A DNA stretch of 64,000 bases. It comes from Zarea fungicola. Lineage: Eukaryota > Ascomycota > Sordariomycetes > Hypocreales > Cordycipitaceae. Position 1 is the stretch's first letter. Every line of letters begins with the position of its first letter. The notes beneath the pieces are model-generated. The model saw nothing but the letters and a program-made list of their open reading frames with translations. It ran no database searches and was not told where the DNA came from. Made by a program: the position numbers and the translations under genes. Location: positions 23,927 to 87,926 of the forward strand of contig FWCC01000021.1 of the NCBI GenBank assembly GCA_900169235.1. Direction: 5' to 3'. This document shows positions 9,633 through 20,266 of this stretch, piece by piece.

Positions 9633-10641
9633 TGTTGCTTCCAGCGCCTTCTTTGCACAACTAAAGTTAGTGATCAACTATTGGTCGCTGGCCACATTGG
9701 GCAACATGAGACGGACAGACGAGTACAGTCGTTTACCCTAATAAAATTTCTCTTACTTTGAGCCAATAAATGCAACAAATGTAACGAACAGTGTCTGTCC
9801 TAATCTCGAGCGTCGCGACAAGGTCCCATCCCACCAAGGAGATCTGCCAATTGAAGCATTCCAATTCTACCTTCATCACAATAAAAGGCAAAGAGTTTTA
9901 AGGCGCTGGCCAATATAATGTTTCAGCACACCCTCATCCTCTCTGTTGCAGGCTTTGTCTAGGCGTGTGGGACAAGGCTGTGACTTGGGATGGATCATAC
10001 GATTTTGCAGTTAATTTGGGCCGAGAAGGTCACCTCCTGTAGTAAAGGGGTACTCTCGTATTCAACGCTAGGTCGACCTCTTTCTCTTCAATTAACTGTC
10101 CGCATTCCACATATGACTGCTTCCGGTTCGCCGTGACATTCTCCGATCAGGTCCTGGCGTGCCACAAGATGCCAGCGGCGGAGTTCGGTTAACTGGACAC
10201 TGAGCCACCCTCTTCGGCCTTCGGTACATCCCTGCAATTGTAACTAGGTAAGTGAGCCATTTCAATCCAGGCGGAGATATCCGAGTATTGGCCCGAAGTA
10301 GACAGTCAGTCTACTGCTACGTTAATGCAGCCCTATGACGTTTTCCTACTCATTTTTGCTCCGTCAATTCCTCCGTTCGATGTTCTGGAGGAGAGGCGGT
10401 AACGAATCGCCCCATGCATCATTAGGACCCATGAATTGCCACACCGAAAACCGCCATGGAAGTCATCGGAGGCTAGGCGAATTCGCCATGGCAGAAAAGC
10501 CGTATATAAATGACTGCCATGCCTTGCTCACTTTGCAGCTCAGCGATTCTGTTTTGAATTACAAAATCAGCTCAAAAGCCTTGAACCAAATTTACTAGTC
10601 TTTCTAGTTTTAAACGCCTTCTTATTCAACATTCTAGCGAC
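9633..10641. other. Intergenic upstream of the lipocalin-like gene
   Basis: No gene is supported. A frame at 10335-10598 shows no family features. A TATA-like element is present near the end (10503-10510). No full CGG-N7-CGG repeat was found. Confidence 0.45.
10503..10510 (+). promoter_or_regulatory. TATA-like element
   Basis: TATATAAA lies 132 bp before the ATG of the lipocalin-like gene, a usual distance for a fungal promoter with a short leader. Confidence 0.4.
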
Positions 10642-11260
10642 ATGGCGGCTCCTGCAGAAATTTCGGTTAACAATCTCAGCGGCCGCTGGAGCATAGTATG
10701 CCGAAACTTAGAGCCATAAACATGCCGTTTTTAAGCCTAGGCTAACTAAATTCACTTCACGATAGAACTCGGCGCTATCTGACTCTTACGATACGATACT
10801 GAAAGCTCAAGATGTCAGCTGGCTGACACGCAAGATGGTCACTGCTGGTACCCTCACCTTAACCATTCAGCAAATGGTGGACGGAGAGGGTCTGACCCAC
10901 TTGACCATTGAGTCAAAGAGTAGTACTGGCTTGCCCCCTTCCAAAGAGCAGCGGCTACTGAACAATGAGACGAGACATGCAACCCATCCTCTCTTTGGCA
11001 AGATTACCGGCCGCACGCAATGGGTCTCACTTGCCGACCTGCCGTCCAAATGGCTCGCAACTGGTTGGGAGGAGAGTACTACCAAAGTTATTCTGATGAC
11101 TACAGAACATCTTGATGTTGGCGCCGTAACCTACCAAGCCAACGGCATCGCGGTTATTGGCGGCGCTCGGCATTACGTGCGCCACATCGAGGTTCAGAAA
11201 GGCACTGAGCGAGTAGAGGCGAAATTGATTTACGACTACCTCAGTCCTTTGGAGGCATAA
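10642..11260 (+). CDS. Small lipocalin-like beta-barrel protein
   Basis: Two exons (10642-10695 and 10766-11260) are joined across a 70-bp GTATGC...TAG intron with a GCTAAC branch point, giving 182 aa. The start 'LSGRWSINSALSDS' followed by 'WLTRK' and alternating beta-strand segments (for example LTLTIQQ and HLTIES) matches a fungal family of small lipocalin-like proteins that I recognise from many secondary-metabolite loci. There is no signal peptide, so it is likely cytosolic. Family members are mostly uncharacterised. Larger two-domain lipocalin-type proteins in PKS-NRPS clusters (CghA, Fsa2) catalyse Diels-Alder cyclisation, so a cyclase or ligand-binding role is possible but unproven. 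It is transcribed toward the O-methyltransferase gene, 250 bp away. Confidence 0.75.
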
Positions 11261-11511
11261 GTAAAGAATTGAAACCCGTCCATGCACTGCCTGCGACCTT
11301 TGATACTGAATGATTGCCGTTGGGGATAGTTAGACGCTAGTTAGAAATCTTTTTTACTTGTTAGGGGCAAGACGATCAAGAGAAGAATAAAGAGTTACCA
11401 GAGCTACCCTTTTTTATGCCTCGCTAACGGCATCTTGCCTCTGAGGCTCCATTTCTCCCGCATGCCGCTTTGCCTAACTACCCATAGCACACCGGTGAGC
11501 CAATGTATACA

Positions 11512-12630
11512 CTAGAGCTCAAGCTCCCCCTCAGCCACCACAAATTCGAGGACGGAATAATCATCGTACGATCCAGACACTGCTTTAAATTCTGCGTTTA
11601 GACGAAGACCTACTGAGGAAGCCAGTTTGCTGAACATGTCGGTGCTTCGTTTTTTGCCGCCCACGAGCATCAAGAAGATATCCATGCCAACATTTAGCAT
11701 ATTGCGATCCGCGTTCAACATCTCCTCCACCACTAGAATCTTGCTGTCAGCCGCTGCAGCCTCTTTAACTCTTCGCAGAGCTCGCAGCACATCTTCATCC
11801 GTAAAATCGTTGAGAATTCGGCGCAGATGATAAACGCAGGCTCCTCTAAGCTGGACAGGGAAGGGCTGGAGGACGTCACCCCCTACAAATTGTATGTCCG
11901 TAAGACTGGCATCACAGGTGCTCTTTGTGTGCTCCACAACTCTTGGCAGGTCGTAGAGAGCGCACTTGTTTCCCGGAATGGAAGGGTTGTTTTTCAGGAT
12001 GTCTTTTAATGCGAGCCCACTGCTTCCTCCGATATCCACCACGGCCGCCCGAGTACCGACTTGAGCTGCTGGAACCCAGCCAAAGTCATAGACACCCTTG
12101 AGAGAATACATATTTCCCAAGCTTTTCAAAACGCGGTTGAACTGATTTTGCAAGTTTCCATCCGTTCCCAGAATTTCATAGACGCTTGAGCCTGGATAGC
12201 CCATGGCCATACCGAATGGTGTGACTGTCGCATCCTTTGGTGAAGCCAATCCATGTGTGCGGAAATAGGTAGGCAGCTGTGCCAGGGGGCGCAGTAGCAT
12301 GTCGAAGACATGCAGAACTAGGCCGGCCTCCAGGGTATCGGATTTGTAAAGTCGGGATTTGTGAGTGTGTGCCACATAGGCAGGTGATGGCGTTGAAAGT
12401 ACCCCGGCGACAGACAGCTGTAAGATGAATCGTTCCAGGATCTCTTGCTCACCATGCACTTTCATCGCAAGATCTGCAATAGCAATGTTCCCCTCATCCG
12501 GGATGTTGTCAAAGATTTTGTAATCAATAAGGATTTTGATAAGTGCAAATTCGCCAATAGCATAACCGTATAAACCGACGTGCTGATATGCGTCACGCAA
12601 TTGTGCGGCGAGTTGTTGGTTCTCGTTCAT
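11512..12630 (-). CDS. O-methyltransferase (plant COMT-like) with altered catalytic His
   Basis: A single-exon gene of 372 aa from the ATG at 12630. An upstream TTG would extend the frame but is not a normal fungal start. Residues 1-120 form the winged-helix dimerisation domain. The SAM-binding motif is VVDIGGSSG at 197-205, followed by the acidic motif ALYDLP at 224-229 and GGDVLQPFP at about 250. In this family the general base lies in an 'L-H-D-W/Y' motif. Here the motif reads RILNDF, with Asn274 in the His position. The enzyme may therefore methylate a substrate acidic enough to need no base, use another residue, or have lost activity and act as a binding or cyclase-type protein. It shares a promoter region with the divergent P450 gene, which contains a copy of the cluster repeat. 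Confidence 0.9.
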   Translation of the reverse strand: MNENQQLAAQLRDAYQHVGLYGYAIGEFALIKILIDYKIFDNIPDEGNIAIADLAMKVHGEQEILERFILQLSVAGVLSTPSPAYVAHTHKSRLYKSDTLEAGLVLHVFDMLLRPLAQLPTYFRTHGLASPKDATVTPFGMAMGYPGSSVYEILGTDGNLQNQFNRVLKSLGNMYSLKGVYDFGWVPAAQVGTRAAVVDIGGSSGLALKDILKNNPSIPGNKCALYDLPRVVEHTKSTCDASLTDIQFVGGDVLQPFPVQLRGACVYHLRRILNDFTDEDVLRALRRVKEAAAADSKILVVEEMLNADRNMLNVGMDIFLMLVGGKKRSTDMFSKLASSVGLRLNAEFKAVSGSYDDYSVLEFVVAEGELEL

Positions 12631-13129
12631 TTTTCCGGTACTTGCAATGACACCACAGCATGTACGATTAAGAGAGATGCAACACCTATTCTTGGACAAT
12701 AAATCGCAGACATTGAAAATGACTAGTTATTTAAAACGATCAACGTGCGCGTCATTGCTTATGAGGCACTTGGTATGCCTGATTTGTGTCAGGGCTAAAT
12801 CGTGTCAAGATTCGGACCTTTCGGCCTTTTTCGGCCATCACAAACCATGCTAGCCAACCAAATGCTTCTCGAAGAACTCGTAAGCCGTAATATTCTCGGA
12901 TCTTTTACTTAAATTTAGATATTTCGGTGTATTATCAGCCTTTGTAACATCTGACCCTACCTAATTGATTTGCCAGTCCCCGACTTTCAGAACAAGAGGT
13001 GGTACGGCGTCTCGACACTGCAGTAAGGTAGACGTGGACAAAACAAGCTACGTCCCACCCGTCATTACAGACCACTGCAAATTTACACTTTGCTATATTG
13101 AAAGAAGTGCAATCGCTAAGACATCGAAA
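12631..13129. promoter_or_regulatory. Bidirectional promoter region, O-MT / P450
   Basis: About 500 bp separate the divergent start codons of the O-methyltransferase and the P450. The region holds no gene. It carries the strongest group of CGG triplets in the cluster (12813-12834). Confidence 0.6.
12822..12834 (+). promoter_or_regulatory. Candidate regulator site CGG-N7-CGG (copy 3)
   Basis: The sequence is CGGCCTTTTTCGG, with an extra CGG half site nine bases upstream (12813-12815). It lies 192 bp from the O-methyltransferase start and about 300 bp from the P450 start. The 16-mer around it is identical to the one upstream of the NRPS. Confidence 0.55.
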
Positions 13130-16100
13130 ATGGAAACAATTCCAGAGCCACGAGGCTGGCCAATCCTGGGTCATGCCATAGGCTGGATCGACAGCGAAAA
13201 TCCCACGGCTTCATTTGTGTCACTGGCCCGACGATATGGTTAGCATATTGCTAGTTATTTTACTAATTTTCTCCATTCTAGTTCAACTGACAGTTGATCT
13301 CAGGTGAAATTTATAGATTACGGCTGCTTGGCGTCCCCATCACGTTTTGTTCACACCATGAACTGATACAAGAACTATGTGACGAGAAGCGGTTTAGAAA
13401 AGTCCCGTCTGGTGTAATGAAAGAGCTCAGATCAGCTGCGAACGATGGATTGATAACTGTAATAGCCCTCCACACTTTGTTTACCTGGATTGCTCAGCTT
13501 TAACAAACCATCAGGCCTATCTAGACGAGGAGAATTGGGGAGTAGCACATCGCATCCTAATGCCTGCATTCGGCCAGGCCGCTATTCGTAGCATGTTTGA
13601 TGACATGCACGATATAGCGTCGCAACTTGCCATGAAATGGGCAAGGCTGGGAAAGAATGAGCCCTTTAGTCCCTCTGAGGACTTTACCCGCCTCGCGATG
13701 GATACCCTGGCGCTCTGTTCCATGGACTACAGATTCAATAGCTTCTACAACACAGAGAGACACCCCTTTCTTCAGGCCATGACGCGAGTTCTACGCACCT
13801 CCAGGTACCGTGCAAGGCGCGGCACAAGCGCTATCATGAATATGTACTATCGAACCGAGACATTGCAGTACTTTCAAGATATATCCTATTTACGGAAACT
13901 TTCTGACGATCTTATCTCTGCTCGTGTGGATAATCCTGCAGAGAGAAAGGATCTAGTCGATGCTATGCTAAACGGCATTGACTCGATGACCGGAAAGAAA
14001 ATGACAGGAAAAAGCATCACAGATAACACACTGAGTTTCTTAGTTGCAGGTCACGAAACAACGGCCGGACTGCTTTCTTTTACTCTTTACTACCTTACAA
14101 AATCCCCAAAGGTATATCTGAGAGCCCAAAGGGAAGTTGACAATGTTATAGGTGAGGGCCAGATCAAACCCGGGCATCTTTCGAAGCTTCCATATATAAC
14201 AGCTGTGAGTTTCGGCCGTTGATGCCCTCGTTGTTCTAACTGACCAAAATGTGTACAGATCTTGCGTGAAGTTCTTCGACTCGAGCCGCCTCTGCCTGTT
14301 TTTGCTGTGAAGCCATACCGTGATGTTATAATTGGAAAAAACTACAAGATAGGCAAAGATGAATCTTGTGTCATTTTGTTGCAAAGCGCCCACCGAGATA
14401 TCAATGTTTACGGTGCTGATGCAGAAGCATTCAAGCCGGAACGCATGCTTGACGAGAATTTTGAGCAACTTCCACCGGGATCTTTCAAGCCTTTCGGCAA
14501 TGGTCAAAGAGCATGCATTGGCCGACATTTTGCTTTCCAAGAAGCAACTCTGATGCTGTCCATGCTACTGCAGAACTTTAATATTGTTCTGGATGATCCG
14601 GAATATCAGCTGCAGTATAATGCCACTCTTACGATGAAGCCCAAAAACTTCAAAATCCGTGCTCACTTACGCACTGGCCTCACACCAACTGCTCTGCAGC
14701 ATCGATTAATGGGAAGGCCAGTTGACTTGTCGTTGAATAATATGCAACAAATGTCTGCCGGTGGCAACTCTGGAGCCGATGGTAAGCCCTTAACAATTCT
14801 TTATGGTTCCAATAGCGGGACCTGCGAGAGCTTAGCTCAGCTTCTTGCTGCACATGCTCTATCGCAAGGGTTCAGCGCACAGAGTGTTGAGAGCCTCGAC
14901 TCTGCACGGGGCCGATTACCATTTGACCACCCCATAGTCATTATCACCACTTCATATGATGGCCAGCCGACCGAAAATGCGAAGCGTTTTGTGTCATGGC
15001 TCGAGGAAATGGCAATGATGACCGATTCACTAGCCCAGACTCGATATGCCATATTTGGACTTGGTAACCGCGATTGGGTCTCGACATTTCACAAGATTCC
15101 AAAACTGATCGATAACAAGCTTCAGAAGGCTGGTGCAAGGCGGCTGGTGCCGTTATGTCTCAACGATGTGGGGAGTTGTGAGATATTTTCTACTTTTGAA
15201 ACATGGGAAGACGAAATTTTGTGGCCTACTCTTCATAAACTGCACGGTACAAACAGTGAAACACTATCCAGTAGCAATGGATTTGCATCGGATTTTGATT
15301 TCTTCAGGTCCAGGGCAATAGCCTTGCGCCATCATGTTTCAGCAGCGACTGTTATAACAACTCAAGTGTTGACAAAAGCAACCGAGCCGCTGAAGAAGCA
15401 TATTGAAATTTTACTTCCAAAGGGTATGAGATATCGGACCGGTGACTACCTTACTATACTCCCAGTGAACCCACAGCAGACAATCTTGAGAGTTCTTCGG
15501 CATTTTGACATTCCCAATGAATTCAGGATCATGATTGGTTCTCAGCAGACTACTACAGTGGAAACTTCCATCGCACTTTCTGATATACTCGAGTCCTGGG
15601 TAGAGCTGAGCCGGTGCGCAACAAAGAGGGGTATATCGGCTTTAGTGGCAGCTACACAAGACGTACATACCAAAAAAGAGCTACAAAGCCTCCTCTCGAC
15701 TGCCTACCACACCAAGGTTGTGGCTAGTAATATTTCTATTCTCGATCTACTGGAAAGATTTCCAAAAGTGGCTCTGCCGATAGAGTCATTTCTAAGACTT
15801 CTTCCGCCAATGAGGCTAAGATGCTAGTAAGTTTCTCCTATTCTCCGGGAGAATTTGGAATTGTTTTGTAACCACAATGTGCGCTAGTTCGCTGTCATCA
15901 TCACCACTCTGGAAACCAGATACTGCAACTCTCACATTTTCTGTCTTGGATGTCCTATCGACCTCTCACAATGGCCGTCATATCGGAGTTGGCAGCTCAT
16001 TTCTTAACAGCATACAACCCGGGCAAAACCTCCATGTGTCAGTACGACCCGCTCATGAAGCCTTACATCTTCCGAGTGATGTAACGTCGACACCTGTTTT

Positions 16101-16563
16101 CATGATTGGCGCCGGTTCTGGAATTGCTCCATTCCGTGGTTTTATTCAAGAGCGGGCATGTCAACTTGCAATAGGTATAAAACTGGCGCCAGCATTACTA
16201 TTTTATGGCTGCCGAGAACCTGGATGCGATGATCTTTACAGTGAGGAGCTTGCCATGTGGGAGACTGCTGGGGCCATGGTGCTTAAATCTGCCTACAGCC
16301 GCACCCCTGAGTATTCAAAAGGCCACAAATATGTCCAACACATACTATGGGCGGAGAGAATCATCGTACAACAGTTTTGGCAAGCTGGTGCTAGATTTTA
16401 TATTTGTGGTTCTAAAGAGTTGTGCTCTGACGTCACCAAAATTATGGTGAAGATACATTTTGAGGCAGCTCAACAGCAGGGCCAGAAAACGACGAAGGAT
16501 GAGATTGAATCCTGGTGGGAGTCTCTCAGAAATGTGAGGTACGTTATGGAGGCATTTAATTAA
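13130..16563 (+). CDS. Self-sufficient cytochrome P450-reductase fusion (CYP505 type)
   Basis: Five exons (13130-13238, 13304-13458, 13515-14204, 14259-15826, 15888-16563) give 1,065 aa, the usual length for P450foxy/BM3-like enzymes. The P450 part has the I-helix motif AGHETT near residue 266, the ExxR motif in 'LREVLR' and the heme Cys404 in FGNGQRACIG. The reductase part has an FMN-binding flavodoxin (ILYGSNSGT near 498), an FAD-binding region (RYRTGDYL, and YSLSSSP created across the last intron) and an NADPH site (GAGSGIAPFRG). The fusion oxidises its substrate without a separate reductase. CYP505 members hydroxylate fatty acids or polyketide chains (for example Fum6 in fumonisin synthesis), so a polyketide-chain hydroxylation is likely. 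All four splice joins keep frame and restore family sequence. Confidence 0.92.
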
Positions 16564-17275
16564 AATGCTCGATCTTCATGTGTTCAATTTCAGATGTATT
16601 GGAATTTATATTGCTGCAATATATGAATGCATTTAGACGTATAAAAGTACAGCACCAAGCAAGTTTGGCCTGTACTCCTAAGTTGCCACTTTGCCCGAGT
16701 CGAGCTCCTAAGTAGCTGATAGGAGTTTCAGTCGCCGTTTTCTCCCCCTCGCTAGACTCCGAACTTGCGAGGTTAACTGCCCTGCAGGTACTAGGCCAAT
16801 TGGAAAGTAGTCAGCACGACGGCGGCGATACATGTCGAAGAATGGAACACCCGATTGAGCTAGTAGGTCCGTGGAACGTGACGGTCTCAATACCAAAGCA
16901 GTGAAGCGCATACAGATGGGGAAAAGCTGTCCTAAATTTTTTAAATTCATTAATAAAAGTATTGCATTCGATATCTCGTCGACATGACAATACTAGAAAT
17001 AATGACTAGGCTTTTATATCCTCGGTTACGAACCAAGTCCAAAGCATCAGCTGCTTATCTCTAAAATCAATCCGAGCGGCAGCAGTCGCTTACAAAGCTG
17101 CTTTGGGGTCGATTTTTACTATAGGCTGTTGATAAAGTTGAAAGTACGGTGCGCCATAGACAACTTGTTAGTACTATGTAGAATAATACAATAGAACCTG
17201 CAGCAAGAGGCAGCTTCTATATCATTCAATTATTCTCTGCCTTGGTATCTCGAAGCGCAAATTTTGCTTCTGCCA
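16564..17275. other. Convergent intergenic, P450 to N-MT
   Basis: About 700 bp between two 3' ends. I see nothing beyond short unsupported frames; it should carry the two 3' UTRs. Confidence 0.5.
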
Positions 17276-18690
17276 TCACTGAAGAGGTTTATTACACCAC
17301 AGATCAATGTCGAGCCAGTTGTGATCGACCGGAAATTGGAACAAGACTTTCCTTCCGCCAAAGAGATCAGCACGGTAGAAGATTGCGTCCATGGCCCCAC
17401 GCTGCGATCGCTGCCTGGCCCAACTTATGCTAACTCTGAATCCAGCTTCTTGTGCAATGGAATCAAGGTCCAGTGGTGAAAGGGAAGGGCATCTTTCACT
17501 GCAATGTCGTACCGCGGATAACCAGCTTAATTGGGGCGAATCGTTACCGAGGGAGTCGATAATATGGCGCTCTAGGACCGTTTTGCTATAGGTAATATTC
17601 TGCACGGCTAGAAATTCAGCGGTAGTAGTTTTTAACTCCAGAAGCAGCGTTTTCTTGTCCAATTGCTGTTGTGCAAAGTCGATCCAAGTGTCAATTCCAA
17701 AATCGTGAATTTCGTAGCGCTTTTGCGGGCTAGCTGCCTCTAGTGTGTTTTCTTCAAAGCTTCGAACATGTATAACGGCAGAATATCGATATTTAGAGAG
17801 CTCATTCGTTGCGTGGATCATTTTTGGCCGTATCTCCACATGATTGATGCGATTGGGAAATAAAATAGGAAGGCCTGTAAAAAATGCAGGATCAACTAGC
17901 AACTCAGCTTGCGATTTTTTCAATTCCTCTCGCAATTGAATCTTGGTAGCATCGTCTCCGTAGTTTTCAAGAACCTTGCTCACTAGAAACTCTTTTTCCA
18001 GTGCAAAGGATCGGACATCGCCAAAGAATATTGTTCGCACATTTTCAAGCTGAAGAATTCCCTGTATTACCTTTCTCAGATAAGCTCGACTAGGAAAACA
18101 CTGAGTAACAGAGTTGATCACGACGACATTTGTAGCTTCTGATCCTTTTGCAAGGTGCAGATCTGTTGCTGCGCCTTGGTAGACGTTCACTTTCTCGCTA
18201 ATTGCAGGGTTGGACTTTGCAGTAGCAACCACGAAGTCGACGGCCTTACAGGATATCTCAAGTCCGATGTAGGACTGTACACTTGGGGCTAGGTTGAAGA
18301 GGATCATGCCAGAGCCTGTGCCGAGCTCAAGAACGTTGATAGTCTCACCACCATCGCTGTTGAGGACACTCGCTACTGTTTCGTCAAGCCACTCCTCCAT
18401 TTCCGCTTTATCAAGTGGTTTACCATCGTATGCTGAATTCCATCCGATAAAATCTCGGCCCACAACTTCGAGCTGTGCCTTTTCGCTGATTTTAGAGTAG
18501 ACCCGTCTGTCATAAATAGTCTCCCAGAGTCGAACCTGCTCTTTTTCGCGTTCACTATCAAGTTCCGGGGGTACTGGTTCTCTAATTATTAATTCTCAGC
18601 CTATGCTTTTGGTTGGGCTTTGTTGTTTTGACCGGGGAAGTCGGCATACTCCTCTCGATGCACGCGATGGCGGAATGACAACGCCGTCAT
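17276..18690 (-). CDS. Stand-alone NRPS-type N-methyltransferase
   Basis: Two exons (18690-18650 and 18581-17276) are joined across a 68-bp GTATGC...TAG intron, giving 448 aa. Starting only at the longer exon would need a GTG codon and would cut off conserved sequence (LWETIYD, SKISE). The body matches, from end to end, the N-methyltransferase domain that fungal NRPSs carry inside their adenylation domain: GRDFIGWNSAYDG at about 55-67, the SAM motif LELGTGSG near 97-104, VVINSV, IFFGDVRS, ELLVDPAFF, ATNELSKYRY and WARQRSQRG. No adenylation or carrier sequence flanks it. A free enzyme of this type probably methylates an aminoacyl group on the NRPS or PKS-NRPS carrier in trans. The alternative, a relic of a larger NRPS, is less likely because the frame is intact and has a promoter with the cluster repeat. 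Confidence 0.8.
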
Positions 18691-19090
18691 TTTGAGGTAA
18701 CGTAAATAGGCAAGGTCTGCAGATTTTCGCAAATGTTGAAGTTCAAACACCGCCCAGAGATCGAGGACTGATAAGACAGAGCTAAAATATTAAAAAAAAA
18801 ACGTTCCATTACAGTATCCATGTTAAAATAATGCCATTTTTTTCCGATGATGAGGGACCCTGGGTTCGACGCAGAGCTGGCGATTGAACTGCAGGGTAGT
18901 AGCTTTCGGAGAATTTCGGACTTGAAACGATAGGCGATCGGGCCTTGTTATGTTCTTATGCGTAGACGCTCGAAAAGAAGAGTGTCACTAGTGATTTTGA
19001 AATTGGATTTAGTATTAGAAAATCGCATTGTTTGGAATGTCGATGATCTTAGCATACATACTCCATACCAATACGTCTACCGGCTGAGTC
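18691..19090. promoter_or_regulatory. Bidirectional promoter region, N-MT / enoyl reductase
   Basis: About 400 bp separate the divergent N-methyltransferase and enoyl reductase starts. The region holds one copy of the cluster repeat (18907-18919) and an A-run near 18793. No gene is seen. Confidence 0.55.
18907..18919 (+). promoter_or_regulatory. Candidate regulator site CGG-N7-CGG (copy 4)
   Basis: The sequence is CGGAGAATTTCGG. It lies 217 bp from the N-methyltransferase start and 172 bp from the enoyl reductase start, so one site could serve both genes. Confidence 0.5.
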
Positions 19091-20266
19091 ATGACGACCA
19101 AATGCAGATCACTGGTTCAGTCTGCCCTCGTTGGGGGAGAAAACGGTGAAATAATATTTTCCAATTCGGTTCCTTTGCCACCAGAAAATGTTGAGGATTT
19201 GCGAGTCGCAATCCGCGTCAAAGCTGTCTCGCTGAATCCTGTTGACGCAAAGATGACTGGCGGCTATTCAGCTCTAGGAGCTGTGTCTGGCTGCGACTTC
19301 GCCGGTGTTGTTATCGGAGTAGGGAAGACTGCTGGCAAAGAGCGAGGGTTAGCAGTTGGTGATCGTGTGGCTGGAGTCACTATGGGAATGAACCCCCTTC
19401 GACCGGGCATAGGTGCCTTTGCCGAATACACGACCAGCTACGCATACTGTACACTCAAGATCCCAAACAGTTGGACTTTTGCTGATGCCGCAGCCGGAGT
19501 TGGAGGAGTGGCCTGGGGCACTGTTCCTTGGGCACTGTTTCACTATCTTGGTTTGCCCGCAGGACCACAGCTTGAGCCATTGAATAGCCGGGTTCCGCCC
19601 CCGGCGTTGCCAGGGATCAAGATTCCAATCGTAACCGCACATATGCAAAACACAGCCAACAACCAAAAAATGCCCACAACGGTTCTTGTAAGTGGTGGTG
19701 CGAGCTTCACCGGCACATGCGCGATTCAACTACTTAAACTCGCCGGCTTCACCGTCATTGCGACCTGTTCCGCAAGTAGCTTCGAGCTTGTGCAGTCATT
19801 TGGTGCCGACGCTGTCTTCGATTATACAACATCAACATGCGCAGCAGATATCAAAGCACGCACGCGCAATTGCTTACGTTTAGTTCTCGACTGCATTACA
19901 ACGCCGGAAACTACTAGTCTCTGCTACGAGGCTATGGGCCGCGCTGGCGGACGCTATGTCGCACTTGATCCTTATAGTGCGGCCATCTCCTCAACGCGTT
20001 CCATAGTGCAAGCAGACTGGGTGTTTGGTATGGACCTGCTTGGTGAGGATATAGAATGGCCTGCACCACATGGGCGAAAGGCAAGTAAGACAGCTATCGA
20101 ATTTGGAAGAGAATGGAATACGACACTTCAGTCACTGTTGGACCGCGGACTAGTTCGGCCGCATCCCCAGATTGTGCGTGACACCGGGTTGGCAGGCGCG
20201 CTAGAAGGAATACAGGAAATACGATCCAAGAAAAATTCAGGTCGGAAGCTTGTATACACCATATGA
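19091..20266 (+). CDS. Trans-acting enoyl reductase (LovC-like)
   Basis: A single-exon gene of 391 aa. It is a zinc-free medium-chain dehydrogenase/reductase with the N-terminal catalytic fold (VKAVSLNPVDAK, GCDFAGVV) and the NADPH-binding Rossmann motif SGGASFTGTCAIQ. Its length and sequence fit the stand-alone enoyl reductases that partner highly reducing PKSs whose own ER is dead, such as LovC, CcsC and TenC. The adjacent PKS-NRPS has a degenerate ER region, so this protein should supply selective enoyl reduction during chain growth. It acts in the cytosol on ACP-bound intermediates. It is divergent from the N-methyltransferase, with a shared promoter repeat. Confidence 0.92.
   Translation: MTTKCRSLVQSALVGGENGEIIFSNSVPLPPENVEDLRVAIRVKAVSLNPVDAKMTGGYSALGAVSGCDFAGVVIGVGKTAGKERGLAVGDRVAGVTMGMNPLRPGIGAFAEYTTSYAYCTLKIPNSWTFADAAAGVGGVAWGTVPWALFHYLGLPAGPQLEPLNSRVPPPALPGIKIPIVTAHMQNTANNQKMPTTVLVSGGASFTGTCAIQLLKLAGFTVIATCSASSFELVQSFGADAVFDYTTSTCAADIKARTRNCLRLVLDCITTPETTSLCYEAMGRAGGRYVALDPYSAAISSTRSIVQADWVFGMDLLGEDIEWPAPHGRKASKTAIEFGREWNTTLQSLLDRGLVRPHPQIVRDTGLAGALEGIQEIRSKKNSGRKLVYTI

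Noticed and set aside
9216..9677. Open frames running through the N run on both strands
   Set aside because: They exist only because undetermined bases cannot give stop codons, and the known bases show no coding features.
10361..10372. CCGTCAATTCCT, resembling another conserved antisense 18S segment
   Set aside because: Only 12 bases match, with no similarity beyond and the wrong distance from the other rRNA pieces. Chance is a fair explanation.
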